Shown piece after piece: positions 21,758-31,758 of a DNA stretch of 64,000 bases. Every line of letters begins with the position of its first letter. The stretch's first letter is position 1. The notes beneath the pieces were generated by a model. That model had not been told where the DNA came from, did no database searches, and saw nothing but the letters and a program-made list of their open reading frames with translations. Both the position numbers and the translations under genes were made by a program. Origin of the DNA: Blumeriella jaapii (lineage: Eukaryota > Ascomycota > Leotiomycetes > Helotiales > Drepanopezizaceae); the NCBI GenBank assembly GCA_009599575.1, contig VWND01000018.1, positions 248,001-312,000 of the forward strand, in the 5' to 3' direction.

Positions 21758-23185
21758 CTATAACATGCCCACCGCCAGCCCATCCATCTTCCAGATCCTC
21801 GCGTCTTTCATCACGAAACTGACCCTCCTCAAAGCTCCTATGTCAAGCCTCGGGTCCTCATCAAGGGCAATGATGTCCGCCTGAGCGCCATTCTCCATCC
21901 ATCCAAATCTCTTCCCACAAAGCTCGCCGCCGCACGACTCCCACCCGCCCAGCATACAGCTCTCCAGGATATTCTCGACCGAAATCCCGCACTCACGCAT
22001 GAGCTCCAACTCCCGCACGCCCTCACCCCCACAGGCAATCCTCACTCCCAGATCAAACGCCCGCTTCGTCTGGGCGAGCAGAGCCTTCAATCGATGCCCC
22101 TGCGTCCTTTCCACACACGCCAGCGTCGGCACCAAGATCACGCACTTCTCGGCCATCGCGCGCAGCAAGCCCTCGCGGCCCCCAATCCCGTACCCGTGCT
22201 CGATGCTCCTCACGCCCGCCTTGATGGCCGCCATGGCGCCCTCCAGCGTGCAGCAGCGTGCCGCGACCGGACACCGCGCCCTCCTCGCCTCGAAGACGAT
22301 GGCGTCCATCTCATCCTGCGAGAACACCAGGTAGTCCCGGTCGGGCTTCTCCAGCAGGTGCAAGATGCCTGCCGTGTACGGGTGCTGCTCTTTCCTGCCC
22401 GGGCTTTCCGGCGCCAGCCGCAGCAGCGGCGTCTTCTTGTAGTCCGCATAGACCTTGATCACGTCCGGGCCGGCGGCGATCCTCCTCCTGATGCTCTCCC
22501 GGATCTCGTCGACGCCGTCGAGCGTCTCGGCGCCCGGCGGCGAGCAGTACCGGCTCGTCCCGTTCTCCTTCCGGTGGGAAGAGGAGCTGGCGCTCGCGAG
22601 TGGGCGGCCAGCGACGAGGAGTCTAGGGCCTAGGGCAAGCTCGCGAGCGACGGCATCTCGGAGGTTGATGTCAAAGCCGTCCGTGAATTCGGAGCCGAGA
22701 TCGCGGTAAGTGGTGTAGCCTGACAAGAGCGCGGCGCGACAGCTTGGCCATCGGAGTCAGCTAGCAAGCTACCATCTGACATGTACCAGAGCGATGCGAG
22801 ATACATGACTTTGAAGGTTCTGAGAGCCGCTCACCGGTTGACAGCTCGGATGATCCGCTCGGGCACGCTTTCTGGGCCTTCTTGATCCCTGGGCCTCGTA
22901 TCAGACGCACTTCGTTCAGAGGCCCGTTCTCAGCGATGGCACCTACTCATCCGCTCGTGAGAGAATATTCGTATGTGCATTTACCAAGCCGGGCATGACA
23001 AACTTCCCCCTCAGATCAACAGCGTTGGCCGGCAACGGGTCTGGTAATGGGCGAGCGGCATCGTCGCGAACAAAGATACTCGTGATGAGCCCGGTTGCCG
23101 GATCGACCGTGATGGATCGGCTCGAGACGAATCTTTTCTTCTTGGGATCGAAGAGCGTTGACGTGTGTACCGTGAGCGTGTTCAT
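21758..23185 (-). CDS. Amidohydrolase-superfamily protein with missing metal ligands
   Basis: This is related to fungal metal-dependent amidohydrolases of the imidazolonepropionase/Xaa-Pro dipeptidase type. Exons on the minus strand are 23185-22947, 22894-22835 and 22742-21758, giving 427 residues. The start at MNTLTVHTSTLFDPKKK was chosen over an in-frame ATG at 23233 because it matches the usual family N-terminus. The frame holds through all three exons, with VMPGLVNAHTN in exon 1, ESVPERIIRAVNR in exon 2 and ALLSGYTTYRDLG in exon 3. Family members carry HxH after the first strand, a carboxylated Lys, two further His and a catalytic Asp. Here the second His of HxH is Asn73, Lys196 (IKVYADY) remains, the next His is Arg262 (VAARCCT), His282 (SIEHGYG) remains, and the GGDTG-type Asp motif is shortened to GGEGV near 338-342. 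Ordinary hydrolase activity is therefore doubtful. It may be a pseudoenzyme or a decaying gene that still has an intact frame. Confidence 0.8.
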
Positions 23186-23826
23186 GCCTACCTTGTCACG
23201 GTCGGCGGAGCCCATCTCAGATCTCACATGCACTGTTTCCTTGATCGAGACTCGAAACGAAGCCTCGAATGTCGAGAGTGGCGAGGCACTTGTATCTCGC
23301 TCCCTAGAGGCCGGCCGCGTGTAGGAAGAAGGATGAGGGGGATATCCTTAAGTAACCAGCTGCATCGTTGAGGTGTGCAGGGGTCCACTCTCGACTCTTA
23401 GAAACGCGCTTAGTTGGCCAGCCATAGGTATCACTCACGACAAAGTGATATCAAATCCATGCAGATATAATATATTACGCCCCACCCAGTAATGTGCAGT
23501 TGAAGTCAGGTGCTGTGCCCTGAAGTCAACATAAAGGCCGGCGCCCTAGTAAACGGCCGCCATCTCTGAAACCATTTCTCTCGGCCCGCAAACAGCGACC
23601 GGCGTTGGAGAAAGTCTTTTGAAAATAGTCCAAACGGTTTTTCAAGCGTGTCGTTGTTGACATACTGTAAGAGAGAGTCGGCAAAAGAGGATTCTCGCTA
23701 AACGGCCGCCCTAAATCCCCAGAATCCCACTGCGTCCCACACAGCCAGCACGAATTCCAAAATAAAAACAAGCGGGGATTGTTTACTCGCAGGATAACAG
23801 AGTTATCAAAATTAGAAATATTGAGT
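23186..23826. other. Intergenic region upstream of the amidohydrolase gene
   Basis: This holds the putative promoter of the minus-strand amidohydrolase gene. No other gene is recognised. The antisense frame at 23526-23942 overlaps the tRNA and is probably spurious. Confidence 0.45.
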
Positions 23827-23832
23827 AAAAAA
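23827..23832 (-). terminator. Pol III T-run terminator for tRNA-Leu
   Basis: Six consecutive T on the minus strand lie five bases after the discriminator base of the tRNA-Leu copy. Confidence 0.55.
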
Positions 23833-23837
23833 GAATT

Positions 23838-23959
23838 TGAACAGAAGGGGATTCGAACCCCTGCGGGCAAAGCCCATGAGAACACACCGGTTTTTACAAC
23901 CGACAAGATCCAAAGAAGTCTTGAGTCACACGCCATAACCACTCGGCCTGGATTTGTTA
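23838..23959 (-). tRNA. tRNA-Leu(CAA) with intron, probably degenerate
   Basis: Read on the minus strand, the D-arm is GGCCGAGTGGTTATGGC and the anticodon CAA lies at 23923-23921. A probable 37-nt intron (23919-23883) contains TCTTG, complementary to CAAGA as in yeast tRNA-Leu(CAA). The long variable arm has a GGGC/GCCC stem, and the T-arm is AGGGGTTCGAATCCCCT. The 3' acceptor strand TCTGTTC is followed by A, and a run of six T (minus strand) at 23832-23827 is a good Pol III terminator. The 5' acceptor strand fits poorly: TAACAAA leaves two mismatches, and three extra bases (CCA) sit before the D-stem. The anticodon stem has one mismatch. It could be a decaying gene or a divergent functional copy. 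Confidence 0.6.
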
Positions 23960-24479
23960 GTTACTGATCGGGAGGAAACGAAGGTGGGAAACGCTTACCA
24001 TCTGTCCAGAGAGGTGAAAAATTAGGCAAGTAGCTGGCTTTTTCAAGGGAGGGCGATTTTTTGTTTTCGGGTCGAGGTCGAAAGGGGGGACTTCGGGCGG
24101 GGTAGCTGCTGCTCGCTAAGCCCAGTTAACAATTACTTACGTGCAGTACAGCACTGTAAGTAAGTTGTTTACATCTCTTCTCCAGAGGCAGGGTATATCC
24201 GTTCATTGGAATAAGTACAAAATCTCAGTCTCGACTCTGCTCAACCACGACGAAGGGGTTTCGAGCTTTTCTTGCGTGCTCTGATGGTGTTGGTAAAACC
24301 ACGTTAGACCCCAAGCGATCAAATGCTTCATCGCCAAAACGGAGCGCTTGCTGCCCAGAGAAATCATATTGACTCGTTGTAACTACACACACAAGCTCAA
24401 TTTCTGCAGAACTATTCAATCTCATCCTCGAATCATTCAATTAATGTTCCTGCCATCTTTAGGCAAGGTAACAGCTGGA
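23960..24479. other. Intergenic region before the APH pseudogene
   Basis: No gene is recognised. A GTACAGTACAGCACTGTA run sits at about 24144-24160. Confidence 0.4.
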
Positions 24480-25977
24480 AACTGGAGACATACGAGCGGA
24501 TTTTGATAACATGATCTGGGATCAGGATGATGCGGCTCGTGAAAAGGCGCTGAGAGAACTTACTTACACGCAAGACCACCATTCAACGTGTAGAGCAAGT
24601 CGCATCCGATAACTCCGGAACCCCGTCACAGTGGGCTCGCCCTGTGAACATCGGCGGGTGCAACGTCGTGTACAGAGCGCGGGTTCCAAACTCTTTCCAA
24701 CATCATAGTCCGCATGCCGCTCGCTTCCTTGCTACGCTCAGTGTTGCAAGGAGAAGACTTTTATCGGGCTTGCAACGGCCAACTAACTACATCGGAAGGC
24801 ACACCCAGATACCGATTGCCTCCGCATTTCACCACGGTATGTAAGACCCCCGAGTTAGGGGATTATCAGATCATCAAAGCACGTTGAGCATCGCGGGCCT
24901 ATGACGCATGCTCTCAACGCCACCAACGAAGATGTGAACAGAACCTTTATATTGGAACCGACACTTCCAGAGGGTTTTGTCGCGGACTTGTACAGAAAAA
25001 TGGCTACTTGCTTGCTAGAGCTATAACGGCATACATCCTCTCGCATCGGGTCTTTAGTCGAGTCCGATGAAAGCATCTCCGTGGCAGCACGTCCAGTCAC
25101 TCGTGTGACGAGCGATATGCTTCAGCTCGCAGGTATTCCAAGGTCGATACTCCCTTCGAGAGAGAAAAGACGCATGAGACGGCCGACGAGGATTACACCG
25201 AGCTCGCGACTATGCATTGAGCCCAGCGTGTGTTCCAGCACAATGATCTCGTGTCCTCGGCTGATGATTACCGGAACAAACCCGTCGCTCGTCCAACATG
25301 GCGCCGGCTTGCGTTGAAAGAGAAGCTCTGAACTTTCGGATGCAAAGATGACAATTGGTCGGCACAACCGAAACGCTTGAGCGCAGTCTCGTCCCCTGCG
25401 CCTCTCGATGCTCTCCGACTCTCTGGCGACGATGTGAGACCAGGCAGTATTCGCCTTGATGATCACGGTGACATCGCCGCTCTTATCGAAAGGGAGGTTC
25501 ACGTCTGCGGCGCCCAGCCAGTTCTCCCTCCACCCACCGTGGTGGTTGGTTCTCGTTGCGCCTTGCCAATGGGAGGAGGGCTTCAAAGACTGGGTCCAAG
25601 TCTACGAGCCACGCATCCGCGTCTAGCGGTCGGCGATGCAGAAAGCCGAGGCTCGCATGGAGCGCGAAAAACGAGCGAGGTTCCATGATGGGACGCGCCG
25701 TGGAGCTGGATGCGGCTGCGGATGGTCGCGACATGAAAGTGCCGCTGTCCACGTACAACACATGCGCGAGAGCTGGGACACGGCCGGGTTTGGGCTGAGC
25801 TATGCCGCGAGGAAAAGCTGGGCGTTTGATGTCCTGTTCTGGGGATCCTTGGACGAGAGATCCTCTGGGGCTGGGCAGCTGCGGATCCCCGGTGATCCGC
25901 TGTGGAAAACGAGGCTACATCTTCTCAGCGAAGTAGAGCAGGTGACGATGGAGCCGTTTGGTGAAACGCAAGAATGA
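24480..25977 (+). pseudogene. APH-family (aminoglycoside phosphotransferase-like) kinase pseudogene
   Basis: Fungal APH-like phosphotransferase sequence can be followed across this stretch, broken by stops and frameshifts. Near 24490 it reads FDNMIWDQDDAAREKAL. Around 24690-24840 there are fragments reading VRMPLAS and YIGRHTQIPI. From about 24930 comes LPEGFVADLYRKMATCLLEL, a TAA stop at 25024-25026, then RIGSLVESDES and LQLAGIPRSILPS. Near 25450 RLDDHGDIAALI represents the degenerated Mg-binding and catalytic region, followed by a frame change at about 25490-25497 into FTSAAPSQFSLHPPWWL. A TAG stop lies at 25624-25626. The last part reads RFHDGTR and SYAARKSWAFDVLFWGSLDE, ending at the stop at 25977. 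The disruptions are too many to be introns alone. These genes are numerous in filamentous fungi and often decay. Confidence 0.7.
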
Positions 25978-26427
25978 CGAGACCACAGAACGGAATAGTT
26001 GATAGGAACCCCGAAGAGGCGCGAGTTCAATTAGCGGAGATGTTATTCGACTAAAGCCCAGGACCGAAAGTATCAAGAGACCAGAGACTTTCCTTGGGGA
26101 AGGTAGGGTGGTGAACCCAAAGTAGGCGAGGTAGCAGCCGATGTGGAGGATCGCGAATTACCATAACCTACGTGTTATGTTCTGCGATACTTCCTCTAAG
26201 TTTTCCACGTAAGTGATGCTGGGAGTTTGGACAGGACTCCTTAAATGTGGGAGCTGAGACTATGATTGCAGAGTCAAAACTCCAAAATCAACTTTCGGGC
26301 TATATCAAATCAACTCACAAAGGCGAGATGCCTTGAGTCGAAAAGCTCGGAACTTCGATTTCCCTTTCTGTTGGCTCGATTTTTAGTGCTAATACTGAAT
26401 ACTCTCCAGCTACTGCGTCTGATAATA
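25978..26427. other. Intergenic region, APH pseudogene to permease
   Basis: This contains the 3' region of the minus-strand permease gene. I see no other gene or motif. Confidence 0.45.
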
Positions 26428-28133
26428 CTAACGGTAAGCCACGCCGACATCCTCTTGCTTTCCGGCATTCGCCTTCTCAATAGCATCGAGATCCTCCCTA
26501 TCGCTATTGCTCATCCCCACACCCGTGCCCTCCTGATTATGTATCCTGCGCATCGCCGCCTCGATAGTATCGTGACCCGCGGCCTCGGCAATATCCTCAT
26601 CCTCGCGGACCTCGAAGCTCCTCTTCAGGTACTCCGGGCCGACGAAGGTCAGGATGATGACGTAGACGTACACGCAGCCCAGGAAGATGCAAATCACCTT
26701 GCCGTACTGGTAGCGCTTCGTGCCGTTGGCCTTGGGGGGCAGCGGGAACTCGCTGCCGATGGTAGACTCGATGGTGGACGAGGCGGACGAGACAAGATTG
26801 CCAAGTTGATAGGCGGTGCCCACGACGAAGGTGCGGAAGGAGCCCGGGCTGAGCTCCATGAGGTGGATGGGGATGACGCCCCACGCGCCCTGGACGCAGA
26901 ATTGCTCGAAGAAGGCGGCGGCAATGACGGCGTGCGAAGAGGTGAATGTGTAGGGGTATAAGAGAGCACCGCCGAGGATCGAGATGACAATGATGGAGAA
27001 ACGGCGGCCGAAGATCTGCGAGCTGTATCCGACCAAGGTACCGCCGGTCATGGCGCCGAGGTTGGCCACGACTTGCGTTACCGTGACGGCGTTCGGCGAG
27101 AAGTTGAATTGGTTGCTCAGCATGGTCGGGTACAGATCTTGAGAGCCGTGAGACTGGGAAGCTGTTAACAAGCGGGGTCTAGAAGAGCGGCAGATCAGAG
27201 GGAGAACCTACCATGAAATTGAAGCCGGCCATGAGAAGCACGAGGTAGATCAGGATCAGCCAGTGGCGCTTCAAGGCAACCTTTCCTTCGGCAATGAACG
27301 TCTTCCCGATGTTTCCATTTTCTCGTCGGATTTGTGCGCGCTCGTTGTAGGTGTCTGTCTCCCCGAGAAAGAGTCTGAATATGATGATGAGAACGGGTGG
27401 ACATGCTCCAAACCAGAACAGCGGTCTCCAGCCATGGGGAGTGGTGTTGACAAGAGCTCGCGCGAATGCAGTCGCGAGCAGATATCCGAATGCGTAGCCT
27501 TGCTGCAGCATCCCCGAGATCAAGCCACGAGCTTCCTCCGGACAATCTTCAAGCGCTGTCGCTGCAGCGTTGCCGTAGAGACCTCCCATCGCAATACCGA
27601 ATAAGGCTCGGCAAGCCAGGAACTGCTGGTAGGTTTGGCAGAAACCGGTTCCGAGTTCGAGGATGATGAAAAGAATGTTGTTGATGATGAAGGGCCATTT
27701 CCTGCCGTATCGATCGGCGGCGAGACCGAAGATGATGGAGCCCACAGACCGGAACATCAACACCAATGTGATGCCCCATGTGATCTGGGTGTTCGTCTTG
27801 TCGAAAGTCTCGCCGAGGTCATGAACCGTCAAGCTGACCGTGAAGAAGTCAAAAGCGTCCCAGGTCTGCCTCTCGATCAGCCATGCGATCATCCCTGATT
27901 AGAGGACTTACCCAGGCGAAGAAGGCAACCAAGAAGAAGAGCCACTGTTTGGTGTTGAGCATAGCGAGAAGTTTGAAGGGGTTTGGAGCTTTGTGCATCG
28001 GGGGCTTCAGAGTGCTGAATCTGGTCTTTGCGTATGTGGCGACACTCATCTTCTCAGGAGCATGAGACTCGTGCATTCCTTCGGGGCTGCGAGTTGGGCC
28101 TACGGCCTTCTCGTCGACGGTTTGGCCTGCCAT
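26428..28133 (-). CDS. Jen1-type monocarboxylate:proton symporter (MFS)
   Basis: This MFS permease is of the Jen1 family, which imports lactate, pyruvate and related acids across the plasma membrane and is usually glucose-repressed. Exons on the minus strand are 28133-27912, 27865-27212 and 27153-26428, all joined in phase 0, giving 533 residues. The first join creates FFAWTWDAFDFFTVSLTV, a hallmark stretch. The second join creates FNFMSHGSQDLYPTML, which fits the Jen1 transport motif NxxSHxSQDxxxT. Other typical features are the RYGRKWPF loop, about twelve membrane segments, and hydrophilic N- and C-terminal tails of about 60 and 80 residues. The start MAGQTVDEK was chosen because upstream in-frame sequence to 28433 looks non-coding. 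The exact substrate cannot be told. Confidence 0.88.
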
Positions 28134-30292
28134 CTTGAGGAGTGCTTTGATAGCCAGAGAGGCTAGCTGTGTCGGCAAGTTTCGAAACCAAAGCTGTGGA
28201 AGAGTGCTTCGAAGCCGGGAAGTGCTTTGTTTGGCGCAGAAATGGCAAAAACGCAACTCGGGACCCGTTACACGCCCACAAGATATCTTCCCAACTCTGT
28301 AAAAGAGATGACAGGCGGGTGGCTGTCTTCTTAATAAATAACCAAATAAACTCAGCGACCCCGCACCTGCGCTGTACGAGCGAGCGAGCCACACGTAAAC
28401 AAACCCACATGGAGAACGTTGCGTGCAACCCAACTTACTTTACTTTTCCCCTCCCGCACTAGTCCGAACTTTCAAGGCGAACGATTCCTGGAAGAAGACT
28501 ACTCAGCACAGTACATAGTACTGTACGTAGAGGCACAAGCAGTCAGTCATCTGACGATCTTGACCTGATCGCTGCGTGGTCTTGACTGATGGCCAACAGG
28601 GGATCCCGCATCTCTGACTGGAAATACAGAACACAAAATCGGCCTTCAGCCAACGGGAGACCGGCGTCTTGGGGTAGCTTGTTGTTCTCGCGCCGGCATG
28701 ATCCACGGTCGCTAGGTACTTTCACCTGCTGGTGCTCTCTCCAATCAAATCCACCTCGGAGCTTGCTTTATGGCCGAGCATGTCTCGTCCGCGGCTATGG
28801 CGCAAGGTAAGCAGTGCAGAGGACAGACGAAGCCGACAGCTGCGAGGGATTTTGAGCTTCGTCTCTTCCGAGGGGTAAACACCGACCCTACTCTGGTGCG
28901 ACAGTCGCAGTTGCAATCTTTCATCCCATCTTCATCGTGGATGGGTGACACGATACTACCTCCTTGGCAGCGTCACTGGCAGCCTCCGAGCGACTCCACC
29001 GTAGCGCCGACCTTCGCGTCAGAAGCTTGACGGAAAATACGGACCACTCGGAGATCAAGATGGCTAGCATCGTCGAACGGCGCCAGTCGTGTACACAGGC
29101 CGAGCCCTTGGCAATCGTAGCGAGAAGGCTTGAATCAACCACAACTACGATGGTACGTATGGTACAGTAGTAAGCGTTGTGGATGGTGATCGAGTAAACA
29201 GGCGATGTGTCGGTGGTACCAATCTGGGACTTGAAATGAAGCATGAGGTGTGAGGATTTCGCAAATCTTTGGTGCCACAAACATCGATGACTCGGTCGGT
29301 ATCCTGGTGCAAGGACAGGTACGGAACTTCCACCTTGGCTGCCAGAGGGGTCACCCTGTCGTGGTGTTGCTCCTAAGGGAGCTGTGATCGGCTGTGGCCG
29401 TGAGAGACCGTTTCCAAATGCCATTAATGGAGACAGCTGTTCGTCGGAAGTCTGCGGATGCGGTCCTCGTGGAGAAATAGAACAACTCCCTGAGGGTTGG
29501 TGTGGAAGGTCAGGTCTCGCCTCTCGAGCTCAAGTAAAACAAATGAAGGGGTTGTGTCACGTGTCGGTGTTGGGTGTGTCAGAGTACGTTTACTCTTCAA
29601 TATAGTTGAGAACTCAACTCCAGCTATTCCTAACTCCTGAGGGTATGTTTACTACGCCTGCAATTAGCGAGGTAACACCCACGTAAGCACAAGCTTTATA
29701 CTTCCGCAATCCAACTTGAACTGATGATTGTATTGCAAATATGTTGCTTCTGTATGAAGAATTTTTTGAAAGGGTTTGTGTTTAGTTGAGAGTGTAGTTG
29801 AGATAGATAGGCAACGGGCCATAATCAGCCATTTGATTTTCCACCGATAGACAATTTTGAGAAGATGCGCAGCCAAGAACCTCAATTGTCTCAGATACCA
29901 AAAAGACAGGACTGCAAAGTTGTCAAAGAATATGTATTCGAGGTTGCTTTCTCCTGGGGGTAGGTACTCAAGTACGGTACAGCATTGCTCTGTAGCTTAG
30001 AAGTGTTAGCAGTCTCTGGTGTTCGGCGGTTCAATCACCTCCCTCATCAACAAGCTAGCCCCAATCGGGGATCACCAAAACTCCATGACGATCGAACTTG
30101 ACTACTTCGAGCCCGGGCATGCAATATAATACAAGTTCGTAAGGATTTAATGCTTAGGTACTGAATGGCAAATGCTCGCATTTTGAAGGATTTTGTAATG
30201 CAGCCGTCGCTGTATTGCTAACACCGGCAGCTTTGCCATGTTGTGCTATTTTGCTGTGCCAGGAAGAGAGTAACTGACTATTTTGTAATCTC

Positions 30293-30370
30293 TAAGAGCT
30301 ATCAAGAGGGAAGGAAGTTCTACCACTCCCAGCGGCGGCCGTGCACCTAGAATGGTCCCAGGCCATCAGG
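30293..30370 (+). repeat. Diverged dispersed repeat, copy 1
   Basis: This shares AGCTATCAAGAG, GAAGGAA, GGCGGCC.GTGC and GGTCCCAGG, in the same order, with the second copy at 31451-31513. The intervening spacing differs by roughly 15-20 bases. The origin is unknown; a relic of a mobile element is possible. Confidence 0.45.
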
Positions 30371-31450
30371 CCATCACAAGTCCAACTCCAGCAAGTTTTC
30401 GCCCCGGGAACCAATATCAGAAAGCTAAATATCATACTGCGAACTGCATATTGATTCCCTTCTCAATTGAAACACCCCAGAACGGTTTCCTTGAGTCATG
30501 AAGCAAAGAATCCCTTCTCAATCCCAGCCAAGTTCAACTCGCGAGATCTCATATATAAGCATTATCCATAAAGGCCTCTTGTCATTCGTAATCATGGCTT
30601 GTATTTTGACAATTGAGCATGCCAGACCCTAGGAACTGTAATAATTTCCCTCTGTCCCTTTAAAACTCTTCCCGTGGGTCCGAAGGTAGTGGGTGTCGTG
30701 AAGTTCCTGCTCGTAGTTTATGACATGCAGGCAGACGTGCCTACTCGCTAGTAACGAGATATTCAAGATTCTGAGGTAAAAGGCCTCCCTATGACCATTT
30801 AATATCACTATGATGTGCATTGAGGGAAAGAAATGAGGTTGCTTGTTGTATCTTGTATCCCTTGAAATGCCTCTCCTTGCTGAATTGTAAAGCCGATAGT
30901 ATCCTTGTTGCTTGTCGGCAGGCTTGGGAGTTGCGGTGGTGGAAGGGATTTTGCAAACGATGATGCTGTGTGCAATCATTTTTATGCCTGGGACTGGGTT
31001 TTGGTATCGACGACCTGTCCATAGTTTGACTTGGCTTGAGGGAGTTCTTACGAGCTGATGGCTGGGAAATAATGGCTTTGTTGTTTCCAGACCGGGCAAT
31101 GACTTCGGCCTGGCAGGATCGTTGTCTCTATGACGTCTTACCTCTTGGTTATGCTTTCCGCAGTGCATACTTCAGTGGCTTAAGCGGATAGCCTGACTTA
31201 CCCTTGATTCCTGGGTCTTTTTGTGTAGTCATTCGTAGTATGGGAACTGCTGGTTGGTGAAAGCTTAATCGACGTCGTTCAGAAGTGGGGTACCAACTAG
31301 CCTCTTCAATCGGCTGTAAAGTTGCTGGAGTTTCTAGAAACAAATGTTTGGTATACTTGATTTTGCGAAGTCGGAAAAGTTGTAGGAGAACATCTGTCTG
31401 CGTAGGTCCCCAATACGAGAGTAGTTGAGTCCTTTAGAGAATCGGTTGTT

Positions 31451-31513
31451 TTCTCTAAAAGCTATCAAGAGAGAAGGAACGGCGGCCCGTGCTCCCTACA
31501 TAGAGAGGTCCCA
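31451..31513 (+). repeat. Diverged dispersed repeat, copy 2
   Basis: This is the second copy of the segment at 30293-30370, lying about 145 bp upstream of the tRNA-Gly gene. The shared blocks are AGCTATCAAGAG, GAAGGAA, GGCGGCCCGTGC and GGTCCCAGG. Confidence 0.45.
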
Positions 31514-31616
31514 GGTGTGGTCTCCAATCCCCCGATTGGACACGTGCCCGCCCCGAGTCATGCGCGATCTTGGCTCTCGCTAAACCTCGCACAAATGATG
31601 ATCCAAATTTTTGATG

Positions 31617-31629
31617 CATATATATAACA
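31617..31629 (+). promoter_or_regulatory. TATA-like element upstream of tRNA-Gly
   Basis: An ATATATATAAC stretch lies about 30 bp before the tRNA-Gly start. Upstream TATA-like elements help position TFIIIB at tRNA genes in several fungi. Confidence 0.4.
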
Positions 31630-31657
31630 GTAATTTGAAGTACCATACATCAATTAA

Positions 31658-31749
31658 GCGTTTGTGGTTTAGTGGTAAAATCCATCGTTGCCATGTTCTG
31701 AGTGATCAGCAGCTTCGATGGGCCCCGGGTTCGATTCCCGGCGAACGCA
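31658..31749 (+). tRNA. tRNA-Gly(GCC) with a 21-nt intron
   Basis: The gene folds into a complete cloverleaf. The acceptor strands GCGTTTG and CGAACGC pair over seven positions with one G-U. The D-arm contains TAGTGGTAA. The anticodon stem is CATCG/CGATG with loop TTGCCA-T, so the anticodon is GCC. The T-arm is CCGGG-TTCGATT-CCCGG and the discriminator is A. A 21-nt intron (31694-31714) lies at the canonical position after base 37. All arms are intact, so it is probably functional. Confidence 0.93.
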
Positions 31750-31753
31750 TAAA

Positions 31754-31758
31754 TTTTT
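31754..31758 (+). terminator. Pol III T-run terminator for tRNA-Gly
   Basis: Five T residues begin five bases after the tRNA 3' end, a normal Pol III termination signal. Confidence 0.7.

Larger units (their letters stand above)
28134..31616. other. Long intergenic region with a diverged duplicate segment
   Basis: No protein gene is supported in this 3.5-kb stretch. From about 29600 the composition turns AT-rich by eye. A segment near 30293-30370 resembles one near 31451-31513 and is listed separately. A tRNA-like D-arm and T-loop near 29993-30048 does not fold into a full tRNA. The minus-strand frame at 30629-31168 has no family resemblance. Confidence 0.4.

Noticed and set aside
29993..30048. 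tRNA-like sequence with a D-arm (GCTTAGAAGTGTTAGC) and a GGTTCAATC T-loop
   Set aside because: No anticodon stem or matching acceptor strands can be formed.
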